A stretch of DNA of 64,000 nt from Poriferisodalis sp022821985 (GTDB lineage Bacteria; Actinomycetota; Acidimicrobiia; Acidimicrobiales; Poriferisodalaceae): contig NZ_OZ244781.1 of assembly GCF_965219595.1 (NCBI RefSeq), forward strand, positions 1,426,001 through 1,490,000. The letters run 5' to 3'. Each line of letters begins with the position of its first letter. Within the stretch, counting starts at the first letter, position 1. Shown here piece after piece: positions 15,851 to 23,984 of the stretch. The notes beneath the pieces are model-generated. The model did no database searches. It was not told where the DNA came from and was given only the letters and a program-made list of their open reading frames with translations. A program made the position numbers and the translations under genes.

Positions 15851-16432
15851 ATGTCACGCGTGGGCAAAACGCCCATCTCGATTCCCGACGGGGTGACGGT
15901 GACGGCCGAACCAGCCCCCGATGTCGCCGGTTCCGTGGCTGGCGACGTGGTGACCGTCAGCGGTCCTGGAGGCGAGCTCCAGCGCGAGCTGGCCGCGGGC
16001 ATCCGTGCGCGCGTCGACGACGGGGAAGGCGGCAGCCAGGTCGTCGTGGAGCGCGCCGATGACAGCCGCTCGCAGCGGTCGCTGCACGGCCTGAGCCGGG
16101 CGCTGGTCGCCAACATGGTGCAGGGCGTGTCGCAGGGCTTCTCCAAGGAACTGCAGATTGTCGGCGTGGGATACCGCGCAGCAGCCAGCGGATCATCGGC
16201 GCTCGAGCTGTCGCTGGGATTCAGTCACACCGTGCCGGTGACGGCACCCGACGGCATCAGCTTCGAGGTGCCGAGCCAGACGTCCATCATCGTGAAGGGC
16301 ATCGACAAGCAGCTCGTCGGGCAGGTCGCGGCCAATATCCGTGCGCTGCGCAAGCCCGAGCCCTATAAGGGCAAGGGCATCCGTTACGTCGACGAGCGCG
16401 TGCTGCGCAAAGCCGGAAAGGCGGCGAAGTGA
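15851..16432 (+). CDS. rplF: 50S ribosomal protein L6 (uL6)
   Basis: 193 residues, starting MSRVGKTPISIPDGV with a two-fold repeated domain structure and the C-terminal signature KPEPYKGKGIRYVDERV. L6 lies near the GTPase centre. The first domain contains a short insertion (ADDSRSQRSLHG) of ordinary kind. Its stop overlaps the rplR GTG. Confidence 0.97.
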   Translation: MSRVGKTPISIPDGVTVTAEPAPDVAGSVAGDVVTVSGPGGELQRELAAGIRARVDDGEGGSQVVVERADDSRSQRSLHGLSRALVANMVQGVSQGFSKELQIVGVGYRAAASGSSALELSLGFSHTVPVTAPDGISFEVPSQTSIIVKGIDKQLVGQVAANIRALRKPEPYKGKGIRYVDERVLRKAGKAAK

Positions 16433-16782
16433 GTGCTCCCACGAGGGCGGCCCGGCGTGATCGGCGCCGCCGTCGCGTCCGCAAGAAGATCACCGGCACC
16501 GCAGCGCGCCCGCGCCTGGCGGTGCACCGGTCCAACCGGCATATCAGCGCCCAGCTCATCGACGACGAAACCGGCCGCACAGTGGCTGCTGCGTCGTCGC
16601 GCGAGGCCGGCGTGACCGGTGGCGGCAACATCACAGCCGCTGGCGAGATCGGTCGGCTCATCGCCGAGCGGGCTCGGGCGGCTGGCACCACCACGGTCAC
16701 CTTCGACCGGGGCGGGAACCGCTACCACGGCCGCGTGGCGGCCCTTGCAGATGCTGCCCGTGCGGGCGGCCTGGAGTTCTGA
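16429..16782 (+). CDS. rplR: 50S ribosomal protein L18 (uL18)
   Basis: 117 residues starting at GTG and overlapping rplF by four bases. It has a basic N-terminus (RRDRRRRRVRKKITG), the ARPRLAVHRSNRHISAQLID core and the C-terminal FDRGGNRYHGRVAALADAAR. L18 carries 5S rRNA into the 50S with L5. Confidence 0.97.
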   Translation: MSAPTRAARRDRRRRRVRKKITGTAARPRLAVHRSNRHISAQLIDDETGRTVAAASSREAGVTGGGNITAAGEIGRLIAERARAAGTTTVTFDRGGNRYHGRVAALADAARAGGLEF

Positions 16783-16792
16783 GGGAGGACTC

Positions 16793-17518
16793 GTGACAGA
16801 CGCACCAACCTCACAGGCCGGCCCTTCTCAACCGCGCAGCGGCCCCGAAGAGCGCAGCGGCAATGAACGCGGCGGCGGCAACGAGCGCGGCGGCAACGAG
16901 CGTGAGCGGGGCGGCCGTCGCCCGCGCGACCGCCAATTCGACAACCCCCGCAACAGCGGTGACGACGGTCTGCGTGAATCGCGGGTCATCGACATCAACC
17001 GTGTGGCCAAGGTGGTCAAGGGCGGCCGCCGCTTTTCGTTCTCCGCACTCGTAGTGATCGGCGACGGCGCGGGCCGGGTCGGCTTGGGTTACGGCAAGGC
17101 CAAGGAAGTGCCGTTGGCGATCCAGAAGGGCACCGAAGAGGCCCGCAAGAGCCTGTTCGAGGTGCCCCTGGCCGGCTCCACCATCGTCCACCCCGTGCTG
17201 GGAGTGATGGGTGCTGGCAAGGTGCTGCTGCAGCCGGCGGCCCCCGGTACCGGCGTCATTGCCGGCGGTGCCGCCAGGGCGATCCTCGAGGAGGCGGGCA
17301 TCAGCGATGTGCTGGCCAAGTCGCTCGGTTCCTCCAATCACATCAACGTGGCCCGAGCCACGATCGCGGGCTTAGCGGCCCTCAAGCGTCCCGACGAGGT
17401 GGCCAAGCTGCGCGGGCTGTCGCCCGAGGAGTGCATTCCCGCCGGTCTGCTCGAGGCATACCGCGAGACAGAGCGCACGCGCAAGCTGAGCGATGCCTCC
17501 GCAGGGGCCTCATCATGA
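16793..17518 (+). CDS. rpsE: 30S ribosomal protein S5 (uS5) with RG-rich N-terminal extension
   Basis: 241 residues. After the GTG start come about 55 residues rich in Asn-Glu-Arg-Gly repeats (NERGGGNERGGNERERGG), then the S5 core: RVAKVVKGGRRFSFSALVVIGDG, VPLAIQKGTEEARK, and GSSNHINVARATIAGL. S5 lies at the mRNA entrance. The extension is disordered and basic, as in some other actinobacteria. The rpmD ATG overlaps the stop. Confidence 0.97.
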   Translation: MTDAPTSQAGPSQPRSGPEERSGNERGGGNERGGNERERGGRRPRDRQFDNPRNSGDDGLRESRVIDINRVAKVVKGGRRFSFSALVVIGDGAGRVGLGYGKAKEVPLAIQKGTEEARKSLFEVPLAGSTIVHPVLGVMGAGKVLLQPAAPGTGVIAGGAARAILEEAGISDVLAKSLGSSNHINVARATIAGLAALKRPDEVAKLRGLSPEECIPAGLLEAYRETERTRKLSDASAGASS

Positions 17519-17757
17519 GCGCGCCGAGTTCGAACCAGCATGGCACCAGCCAGATCGTGGTGACCCAGGTGCGATCGGGCATCGGGGCCAAGCCCAAGGC
17601 ACGCGGTGCGCTGCGGGCGCTCGGTCTGGGCAAGATCGGCCGCAGCCATACCCTGCCGGATCGACCCGAGATCCGCGGCATGCTGCGCAAGGTGAGTCAT
17701 CTGATCACTGCTGAATTTGTTACAGCTCAGGAGGTCAGCGATGCTGAGACTGCATGA
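17515..17757 (+). CDS. rpmD: 50S ribosomal protein L30 (uL30)
   Basis: 80 residues. The core (QIVVTQVRSGIGAKPKARGALRALGLGKIGRSHTLPDRPEIRGMLRKVSHLI) is a standard short L30, with about 11 extra residues at the N-terminus. It overlaps rpsE by four bases and runs 17 bases into rplO. Confidence 0.94.
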   Translation: MSAPSSNQHGTSQIVVTQVRSGIGAKPKARGALRALGLGKIGRSHTLPDRPEIRGMLRKVSHLITAEFVTAQEVSDAETA

Positions 17758-18232
17758 TCTGGCCCCGCCGCCGGGATCGAAGCGCAAGCGCAGGCGGGTA
17801 GCGCGCGGCACCAGCGGCAAGGGCGGCAAGACCGCAGGCCGCGGCACCAAGGGCACTCGTGCCCGCGGCACCGTTCCCGTCTGGTACGAGGGCGGCCAGC
17901 TGCCGCTGCAGGTCCGCATTCCCAAGCGCAAGGGCTTCAAGAACCCGTTTCGCGTTGAGTACCAGCCGGTCAATCTCGACACCCTCGAAGACTGCGGTCT
18001 CGACGAAATCACACCCGCCGAACTTCTGGCCCGCGGCTTGGTGTCCAAGGGCGCCATGGTCAAGATCCTCGGGCGTGGCGAGATCACCCGATCCGTCGCG
18101 GTGAAAGCCCACGCCGTGTCCGGCTCGGCCCGCGCAGCCATCGAGAGTGCCGGCGGGAGCATCGAGATCCTGCCGCCCATGTTCGGCGGTCCCCGGCCAC
18201 CCGCCCGGGGCAACCAGCACACCAATCGCTAG
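17741..18232 (+). CDS. rplO: 50S ribosomal protein L15 (uL15)
   Basis: 163 residues. It starts MLRLHDLAPPPGSKRKRRRV behind a CAGGAGG Shine-Dalgarno sequence located inside the rpmD coding region, and has the glycine-rich SGKGGKTAGRGTKGTRARG stretch and the C-terminal EILPPMFGGP. L15 is a late 50S assembly protein. Confidence 0.96.
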   Translation: MLRLHDLAPPPGSKRKRRRVARGTSGKGGKTAGRGTKGTRARGTVPVWYEGGQLPLQVRIPKRKGFKNPFRVEYQPVNLDTLEDCGLDEITPAELLARGLVSKGAMVKILGRGEITRSVAVKAHAVSGSARAAIESAGGSIEILPPMFGGPRPPARGNQHTNR

Positions 18233-18241
18233 GGGCTTGTC

Positions 18242-19570
18242 GTGCTCGGCCACATGCGCAACATCTTCCGGATCGCAGATCTGCGCCGGAAGATCATGTT
18301 CACGCTGTTCATCATTGCGGCGTACAGGCTGGGCTCCCAGGTGCCGGTGCCGGGCATCGACTTCGACGCCATCGTGTCGCTGCGCGAGCAAGCCAGCTCG
18401 ACCGGCGGCGTGCTGGCGCTGCTGAACCTGTTCTCGGGCGGCGCGCTCACCAACTTCGCGATCTTCGCGTTGGGCATCATGCCGTACATCACGGCGTCGA
18501 TCATCATCCAGATCCTCACCGTCGCGATCCCGCGCTTCGAGCAGCTCCAGCAGCAGGGTGCGGTGGGGCAGCGGAAGCTGACGCAGTACACCCGCTACCT
18601 GACGCTGGGCATCGCCTTCGTGCAGGCCACGGGCATCACGTTCATCTTCGGGCGGGGCCAGGGCACCGCCTTGGGCAACACCGCCGGTGTCATCGTCATC
18701 CCCGACTTCACGTTCAATCGCGTGGCGCTGGTGATCCTGTCGCTGACGGCGGGCACGGCGCTGCTCATGTGGATGGGCGAGCTGATCAGCCAGCGCGGCG
18801 TGGGCAATGGCATGTCGCTGCTGATCTTCGCCTCGGTCGTGTCCACGATCCCGTTCGACGGGGCCCGCCTGCTGGCGGTGCAAGGCACGGTGTACCTGGC
18901 GGCCGCGGTCATCGTGGCCACGGGAATGATGGTGGCCATCATCTTCATCGAGCAGGGCCAGCGTCGCATCCCGGTGCAGTTCTCCCGCCGGCAGGTGGGC
19001 CGCAGGCTCTACGGCGGGCAGAACACCTACATCCCGCTGAAGGTCAACCAGTCGGGCGTGATCCCGGTGATCTTCGCCAGCTCGATCCTGTTCCTGCCGG
19101 TGCTGCTGTCGAACGTGGCGAACTGGGGCTGGCTGCAGACCGCTGTCGACGAGTACCTGACCCAGCCCGACAACATCGCCTACATCCTGTTCTTCGGCGG
19201 GCTGATCGTGGGCTTCGCCTACTTCTATACGGCCATCACATTCGACCCGGTGCGCCAAGCCGACAACATCCGCAAGCAGGGCGGCTTCATTCCCGGCATC
19301 CGGCCCGGGCCGCAAACCGAGCGGTATCTGGCCAGAGTGCTGAACCGCATCACGCTGCCGGGCGCTCTGTTCATTGCCTTGGTGGCGCTGCTGCCCAGCG
19401 TGCTGCTGTCGCTGACCAGTGACCTCGATGCTCTGGGCAGCGGCGGCGCCGGTGCAGCCATCGGATTCGGCGGTGTGTCGATCCTGATTGCCTCCGGTGT
19501 GGCGCTGGAGACGATGAAGCAGGTCGACAGCCAGTTGCTGATGCGCAACTACGAAGGGTTCTTGGCCTGA
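18242..19570 (+). CDS. secY: Preprotein translocase subunit SecY
   Basis: 442 residues with ten predicted membrane spans. The start GTG (MLGHMRNIFRIADLRRKIMFTLFI) is followed by the plug region and the GIMPYITASIIIQIL segment. The cytoplasmic loop that docks ribosomes and SecA carries QRRIPVQFSRRQVGRRLYGG. SecY forms the protein channel of the plasma membrane with SecE and SecG. Its place after rplO is the ancestral order. The TGA overlaps the adk ATG (TGATG). Confidence 0.98.
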   Translation: MLGHMRNIFRIADLRRKIMFTLFIIAAYRLGSQVPVPGIDFDAIVSLREQASSTGGVLALLNLFSGGALTNFAIFALGIMPYITASIIIQILTVAIPRFEQLQQQGAVGQRKLTQYTRYLTLGIAFVQATGITFIFGRGQGTALGNTAGVIVIPDFTFNRVALVILSLTAGTALLMWMGELISQRGVGNGMSLLIFASVVSTIPFDGARLLAVQGTVYLAAAVIVATGMMVAIIFIEQGQRRIPVQFSRRQVGRRLYGGQNTYIPLKVNQSGVIPVIFASSILFLPVLLSNVANWGWLQTAVDEYLTQPDNIAYILFFGGLIVGFAYFYTAITFDPVRQADNIRKQGGFIPGIRPGPQTERYLARVLNRITLPGALFIALVALLPSVLLSLTSDLDALGSGGAGAAIGFGGVSILIASGVALETMKQVDSQLLMRNYEGFLA

Positions 19571-20130
19571 TGAGCACGCGACGGCTGGTCATCTTGGGCA
19601 AGCAGGGAGCTGGCAAGGGCACGCAGTGCGAGCTGCTGGTGGAGCGCTATGGCATCGCCCACATTTCGACAGGCGACATGCTGCGCGCCGCCGTCGCTGC
19701 GGGCACCGAGCTGGGCCGGCAGGCCAAGGCCGTCATGGACGCAGGTGACCTGGTCAGCGACGAGCTGATCCTGGGCATCGTGGCTGAGCGGCTCACCGAA
19801 CCGGATACCGCTGCCGGTTTCCTGCTCGACGGCTTCCCTCGCACTGAGGCCCAAGCCGACGGTCTATTTGCACTGCTGGCGCCGAGCACGGTGGAACGGG
19901 CGATCGACTTGGATGTGCCGGACGAGGTGGTGACCCAGCGGATGCTGGAGCGGGGCCGAGCCGACGACACGCCGGAGGCGATCTCCCGGCGGCTGGAGCT
20001 GTACGAAGCCGAGACAGCGCCGCTGCGGAAGCTGTTCGCCGACCAGGGAGTGCTGGTCTCCGTTGACGGCCTCGGAACCCCCGCCGAGGTCCATGGGCGC
20101 ATCGTGGCCGCCATTGAGGCGGCACGATGA
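19570..20130 (+). CDS. adk: Adenylate kinase
   Basis: 186 residues, the short form without the zinc/LID insertion. The Walker A GKQGAGKGTQ lies at residues 10-19, the AMP-binding part includes ISTGDMLR, and LLDGFPRTEAQAD and RRLELYEAETAPL complete the signature. It interconverts ATP, ADP and AMP. It follows secY directly, but map and infA, which usually come next, are missing. The last 26 bases of the gene are repeated just downstream. Confidence 0.97.
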   Translation: MSTRRLVILGKQGAGKGTQCELLVERYGIAHISTGDMLRAAVAAGTELGRQAKAVMDAGDLVSDELILGIVAERLTEPDTAAGFLLDGFPRTEAQADGLFALLAPSTVERAIDLDVPDEVVTQRMLERGRADDTPEAISRRLELYEAETAPLRKLFADQGVLVSVDGLGTPAEVHGRIVAAIEAAR

Positions 20131-20162
20131 GGCCAGTGGCCGCCATCGAGGCGGCACTGTGA
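20105..20162 (+). repeat. Tandem duplication of the adk 3' end (32-base period), each copy a hairpin
   Basis: The 26 bases at 20105-20130 and 20137-20162 differ at three positions. Each contains GCCGCC-ATYGA-GGCGGC, a six-base stem with a five-base loop, so the transcript would carry two adjacent hairpins between adk and rpmJ. Without a T run they are not clear terminators. Confidence 0.75.
20127..20162 (+). CDS. 11-residue mini-ORF repeating the Adk C-terminus
   Basis: The ATG overlaps the adk TGA (ATGA) and the ORF reads MRPVAAIEAAL before TGA. The Adk protein ends RIVAAIEAAR, so the peptide is a second copy of the Adk C-terminus. The arrangement mirrors the mini-ORF after rpsS. The ORF is very short and may be only a by-product of the duplication. 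Confidence 0.3.
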   Translation: MRPVAAIEAAL

Positions 20163-20166
20163 CCCC

Positions 20167-20172
20167 TATACT
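20167..20172 (+). promoter_or_regulatory. -10 box of a likely internal promoter before rpmJ
   Basis: TATACT is close to the ideal -10 and sits 30 bases before the rpmJ start. No good -35 is present 16-18 bases upstream. An internal promoter here would let rpmJ-rpsM-rpsK-rpsD-rpoA-rplQ be expressed apart from the genes before the double hairpin. Confidence 0.4.
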
Positions 20173-20202
20173 TGCTCGCTCGTCTACAGCGCAGGTCACC
20201 CG

Positions 20203-20316
20203 ATGAAAGTCCGTCCGAGCGTCAAGAAGATCTGCGACAAATGCCGCGTGATCCGCCGTCACGGGCGGATCCGGGTGATCTGTGAGAACCCGCGACACAA
20301 GCAGCGGCAAGGCTGA
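20203..20316 (+). CDS. rpmJ: 50S ribosomal protein L36 (bL36)
   Basis: A 37-residue protein, MKVRPSVKKICDKCRVIRR onward, with the zinc ligands Cys11, Cys14, Cys27 and His32 of the zinc-type L36. It is followed by rpsM after 18 bases. infA, which normally precedes it, is absent. Confidence 0.96.
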   Translation: MKVRPSVKKICDKCRVIRRHGRIRVICENPRHKQRQG

Positions 20317-20334
20317 GACAGGAGTTCTGTATCG

Positions 20335-20712
20335 ATGGCCCGAATCGCCGGCGTCGACATACCGCGTGAGAAGCGTGTGGAGATCGCGCTCACCTACATC
20401 TACGGCATCGGTCGTTCGGCCAGCCAGCAGATCTGCGAAGACCTGAACATTGCCGAGCGCACGCGCGTGCGTGACCTGACCGATGCCGAGGTGGCGCGCA
20501 TCCGCAATCACATCGACGCCAACCTGGCGGTCGAGGGCGACCTGCGGCGCGACGTCGCCCAAGACGTCAAGCGAAAGATCGAGATCGGCTGCTACCAGGG
20601 CGTCCGTCACCGCCGCGGGCTTCCGGTACGGGGCCAACGCACGCATACGAACGCACGCACCCGCAAGGGTCCGCGCAAGACCGTCGCGGGCAAGAAGAAG
20701 GTACGCAAGTGA
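20335..20712 (+). CDS. rpsM: 30S ribosomal protein S13 (uS13)
   Basis: 125 residues. It starts MARIAGVDIPREKRVEIALTYIYGIG and ends with the basic tail RGQRTHTNARTRKGPRKTVAGKKK, which contacts tRNA at the P site. S13 pairs with S19 in the head of the 30S. Confidence 0.98.
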   Translation: MARIAGVDIPREKRVEIALTYIYGIGRSASQQICEDLNIAERTRVRDLTDAEVARIRNHIDANLAVEGDLRRDVAQDVKRKIEIGCYQGVRHRRGLPVRGQRTHTNARTRKGPRKTVAGKKKVRK

Positions 20713-20770
20713 ACGTGCGCGGCCGATTTCGTCGGCAACGAGAGACCGGACGCATGAGAGGCGGGCGAAA

Positions 20771-21166
20771 GTGAACCAGCAGCAGCAGCCTCGCCGCGGG
20801 CGGCGCCGGGAGCGCAAGAACGTCGGCGACGGCGTGGCGCACATCAAGAGTTCGTTCAATAACACGATCATCACCTTCACCGACCTGCAGGGCAACGTGG
20901 TGTCGTGGGCCTCGGCCGGGAATGCCGGTTTCAAGGGCTCCCGCAAGTCGACGCCCTTCGCCGCGCAGCAGGCCGCCGAGCAGGCCTCCGAGCGCGCCAT
21001 GGAGCATGGAGTGCGCCGGGTGCATGTGCATGTGAAGGGTCCCGGCTCGGGCCGCGAGACCGCGATCCGCTCCATCCAGAATTCCGGCATCGAGATCAAG
21101 GGCATCCGCGACATGACGCCCGTGCCGCACAACGGCTGCCGCCCCCCGAAGCGCCGGAGGGTCTGA
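20771..21166 (+). CDS. rpsK: 30S ribosomal protein S11 (uS11)
   Basis: 131 residues from a GTG start. The N-terminus is glutamine/arginine-rich (NQQQQPRRGRRRERKN), then the S11 core follows: HIKSSFNNTIITFTDLQGN, FAAQQAAEQASERAMEHGV, and DMTPVPHNGCRPPKRRRV. S11 lines the mRNA exit path at the platform. The 58-base gap from rpsM contains a small GCCGA/TCGGC hairpin. Confidence 0.97.
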   Translation: MNQQQQPRRGRRRERKNVGDGVAHIKSSFNNTIITFTDLQGNVVSWASAGNAGFKGSRKSTPFAAQQAAEQASERAMEHGVRRVHVHVKGPGSGRETAIRSIQNSGIEIKGIRDMTPVPHNGCRPPKRRRV

Positions 21167-21167
21167 G

Positions 21168-21785
21168 ATGTCTCGCTACACGGGTCCCAAGGCGCGCGTC
21201 TCGCGGCGGCTCAACACCAATATCTGGGGCACTGAGGGCGAGACGAAAGCGCTCGACCGGCGTCCCTACCCGCCCGGTGAGCACGGCCGCGGTCGGCGAC
21301 GCAGCCAGAACTCGGAGTTCTTGCTGCAGCTGCAGGAGAAGCAGAAGTGCCGCTTCACCTACGGGATGACAGAGCGGCAGTTCCGCAACGTCTACGAAGA
21401 GGCTGCCCGCCAGCGCGGGGTCACCGGCGAGAACCTGCTGCGGCTGCTCGAGCTGCGGCTCGACAACATCGTGTACCGGGCCGGTTGGGCGGCGACGCGC
21501 CCGCAGGCTCGCCAATTCGTGAGCCATGGCCACATCGACGTCAACGGACGCCGGGTGAACATTCCCAGCTTCCGGGCCCGCAAGGACGACGTGGTCGAGT
21601 TGCGGACCAAGGCCCGCGAGATCGTCACCGTCCGCTGGAATCTCGACGTGCTGGACCGCACCCCACCCCCGTGGCTGGAGGCGAGCGACGGAGGCCAGCG
21701 AGTCACCGTGCGCGAACTGCCGATCCGATCCCAGATTGAGATCCCGGTTCGCGAGCAGCTCATCGTCGAGCTCTACAGCAAATAG
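21168..21785 (+). CDS. rpsD: 30S ribosomal protein S4 (uS4)
   Basis: 205 residues with a normal S4 layout: MSRYTGPKARVSRRLNTNIW, the KQKCRFTYGMTERQFRN segment, and the S4 RNA-binding domain (RLDNIVYRAGWAATRPQARQFVSHGHIDVNGRRVNIPS). S4 is a primary assembly protein and in other bacteria represses the alpha operon. It ends 29 bases before rpoA. Confidence 0.98.
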   Translation: MSRYTGPKARVSRRLNTNIWGTEGETKALDRRPYPPGEHGRGRRRSQNSEFLLQLQEKQKCRFTYGMTERQFRNVYEEAARQRGVTGENLLRLLELRLDNIVYRAGWAATRPQARQFVSHGHIDVNGRRVNIPSFRARKDDVVELRTKAREIVTVRWNLDVLDRTPPPWLEASDGGQRVTVRELPIRSQIEIPVREQLIVELYSK

Positions 21786-21814
21786 TCCTGTCAACATCTG
21801 CCGCCCACGAAGGG

Positions 21815-22846
21815 GTGAACGTGTCCATCTCCGACACCTTGGTCATGCACCGACCGACGATCGACATCCTCGGCGAGCCCGAGGGCAACCGCCAGCGCTT
21901 CGCTATCGGCCCGCTGGAGCCCGGATTCGGGCACACGCTGGGCAACTCGCTGCGCCGCACGCTGCTGTCGTCGATTCCCGGCGCAGCGATCACCCAGGTG
22001 CGCTTCGACGACGCGCTGCACGAGTTCACGACCATTGAGGGTGTCGTCGAAGACGTCACTGACATCATCCTGAATCTCAAGGACGTGGTGCTGAGGTGCC
22101 ACACCGACGAGCCCGTGGCGGTGCGCCTCGATGAGCGGGGCGTGGGCCCGGTGCTGGCGGGGCACGTGGACTGGGGCATCGACGTCGAGTGCCTGACACC
22201 CGACCTGCACATCGCGACGCTCGGCGAGAGCGCCCGCCTGGCGATGGACCTCACTGTGGAGCGCGGCTGGGGCTACGCAGCGCCCGAGAGCGAGCGTGCC
22301 GGCAGCACGATCGGCGTGATCCTCGTGGACGCGCTGTTCAGCCCGGTGCGTCGTGTGGCGGTGGAGGTCGAGCCGGTGCGCGTCGAGCAGTCCACCGATT
22401 TCGACCGGCTTGTGCTCGACATCGAGACCGATGGCGCGATGACCCCGCGCGAAGCGCTGTCGTCGGCGGGCGACACTCTGTGCCGGCTGATGCTCATGAT
22501 TGCCGAGCTGTCGCCGGAGCCCTTGGGCCTCGACATCGCCGAGGTGGCGGTCGGCGGCGGCCGGACCAGCGATCTCGAACGTCCCATCGAAGACTTGGGC
22601 CTGTCCGAGCGTGCCCGCAACTGCCTCAAGCGTGCACAGTTCAACACCATCGGCGAGCTGCTCGACCAGTCGGTGGACGAACTCATGACCGTGCCGAACT
22701 TCGGCCAGAAGTCGCTTGACGAGGTCATCGAGAAGCTCGACGAGCGGGGTCTGGCGCTGCGTGGCATGAGCCCGTCGTCCGAGGCTGAGTCTGAGGGCGA
22801 GACCGAGGCAGAAGCCGAAGAGGCCACGCCGGCGGCGGTCAGCTGA
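21815..22846 (+). CDS. rpoA: DNA-directed RNA polymerase alpha subunit
   Basis: 343 residues with the N-terminal dimerisation domain (FAIGPLEPGFGHTLGNSLRRTLLSSIPGAAIT) and the C-terminal domain (LERPIEDLGLSERARNCLKRAQFNTIGELL and FGQKSLDEVIEKL) that binds UP elements and activators. The tail of about 25 residues is acidic (SEAESEGETEAEAEEA). The GTG at 21815 is used here; a second GTG at 21821 is better spaced from GAAGGG and may be the true start. Confidence 0.97.
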   Translation: MNVSISDTLVMHRPTIDILGEPEGNRQRFAIGPLEPGFGHTLGNSLRRTLLSSIPGAAITQVRFDDALHEFTTIEGVVEDVTDIILNLKDVVLRCHTDEPVAVRLDERGVGPVLAGHVDWGIDVECLTPDLHIATLGESARLAMDLTVERGWGYAAPESERAGSTIGVILVDALFSPVRRVAVEVEPVRVEQSTDFDRLVLDIETDGAMTPREALSSAGDTLCRLMLMIAELSPEPLGLDIAEVAVGGGRTSDLERPIEDLGLSERARNCLKRAQFNTIGELLDQSVDELMTVPNFGQKSLDEVIEKLDERGLALRGMSPSSEAESEGETEAEAEEATPAAVS

Positions 22847-22848
22847 TC

Positions 22849-23202
22849 ATGCCCACGCCCACGAAGGGCCGACGCCTCGGCGGCAGCGCCAGTCACCAGC
22901 GCTCCATGCTGGCCAACCTGGCGGCGTCGTTGTTCGCTGCGGAAGCCATCGAGACCACCGAGGCCAAGGCCAAGGCGCTGCGGCCCTACGCCGAGAAGCT
23001 CATCACGAAGGCGCGCAAGGGCGGCCTGGCACGGCATCGCCAGATCATCGCCAGCCTCAACGGCGACCAGGAGATGGCCCAGAAGCTCATCGACGAGATC
23101 GGTCCGCGCTACGAGGGACGTCCGGGCGGCTACACGCGCATCTTGAAGCTCGGACCGCGCCGGGGTGACAACGCCCCCATGGCGCTCATCGAGTTGGTCT
23201 AG
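22849..23202 (+). CDS. rplQ: 50S ribosomal protein L17 (bL17)
   Basis: 117 residues. MPTPTKGRRLGGSASHQRSM opens the typical L17 core, with IETTEAKAKALRPYAEKLITKARKG and the C-terminal RILKLGPRRGDNAPMALIELV. It ends the superoperon. truA, the usual next gene in actinobacteria, is found 6.8 kb away on the opposite strand. Confidence 0.97.
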   Translation: MPTPTKGRRLGGSASHQRSMLANLAASLFAAEAIETTEAKAKALRPYAEKLITKARKGGLARHRQIIASLNGDQEMAQKLIDEIGPRYEGRPGGYTRILKLGPRRGDNAPMALIELV

Positions 23203-23223
23203 CTCCTCGCGGCACCCCGGCAC

Positions 23224-23943
23224 ATGAGCACCGATGTCCCATTGAGCGCTGGGCCGTTGAGCCTTGGCGTGCTCGACGCACTTCGGGAATTGGACACCCC
23301 GACCGTCTGCAACGCGCTCGAGGTCGTGGCTCCGCATCGCCGCGGCTACGGATACACCACCTCACCGTTGGTCTGTCCCGACCCGGACACCGTCATGGTC
23401 GGCTACGCCCGTACGGCCACGATCCGCGCCAATGCGCCATCGGGCCGATCCCGTGACGACGACTTGGCAATGCGGGTCGGCTATTACCGGCACATGGCCG
23501 AAGGCCCGCAGCCCACGATCACGGTGATCCAGGACACTGACGCCTCACCCGGCTTCGGCGCTTGGTGGGGCGAGGTGAACAGCAGCATTCACGCCGGACT
23601 GGGTTCGCTCGGCGTCATCACCAACGGCTCGATCCGTGACCTAGGGGAGTGGGCGCCGGGCTTCGGCGCTTTGGCCGGCTCGATCGGCCCATCCCACGCC
23701 TGGGTGCACGTCGTGGAGTACGCAGTGCCGGTGACGGTGCACGGCATGTCGGTGCGCCCCGGCGATCTCATTCACGCCGACCGTCACGGAGCGGTCGTGG
23801 TGCCTGCTGATGCAGCGGCCGATGTTCCCGCAGCGGCCGCCAAGATCGCCGCTGCCGAGCGTGTGCTCATCGACGGCGCCCGCAGCGAGGACTTCTCCAT
23901 CGATCGGCTGACCGCCCTGCTCGACCCCAAGGGCGACCACTAG
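23224..23943 (+). CDS. RraA-like family protein (possible 4-hydroxy-4-methyl-2-oxoglutarate/oxaloacetate aldolase type)
   Basis: 239 residues with the RraA/HMG-aldolase fold signature: LDTPTVCNALEVVAP at the start, GSIRDLGEW with the conserved Arg-Asp pair near residue 140, and the C-terminal VRPGDLIHADRHGAVVVPAD. Members include divalent-metal-dependent aldolases/decarboxylases and RNase E regulators. The family is often mislabelled a dimethylmenaquinone methyltransferase. The gene follows rplQ after 21 bases and may be read through from it, but a link to translation is not evident. Confidence 0.82.
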   Translation: MSTDVPLSAGPLSLGVLDALRELDTPTVCNALEVVAPHRRGYGYTTSPLVCPDPDTVMVGYARTATIRANAPSGRSRDDDLAMRVGYYRHMAEGPQPTITVIQDTDASPGFGAWWGEVNSSIHAGLGSLGVITNGSIRDLGEWAPGFGALAGSIGPSHAWVHVVEYAVPVTVHGMSVRPGDLIHADRHGAVVVPADAAADVPAAAAKIAAAERVLIDGARSEDFSIDRLTALLDPKGDH

Positions 23944-23984
23944 TCCCTCGCCGGCCTGCGCGGCTGTGGGCGCAGTTGCGGGGT

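Noticed and set aside
17735..19315. 526-codon open frame antisense to rplO and secY
   Set aside because: It is a high-GC shadow ORF. The plus strand encodes clear L15 and SecY and the minus translation has no recognisable domain.
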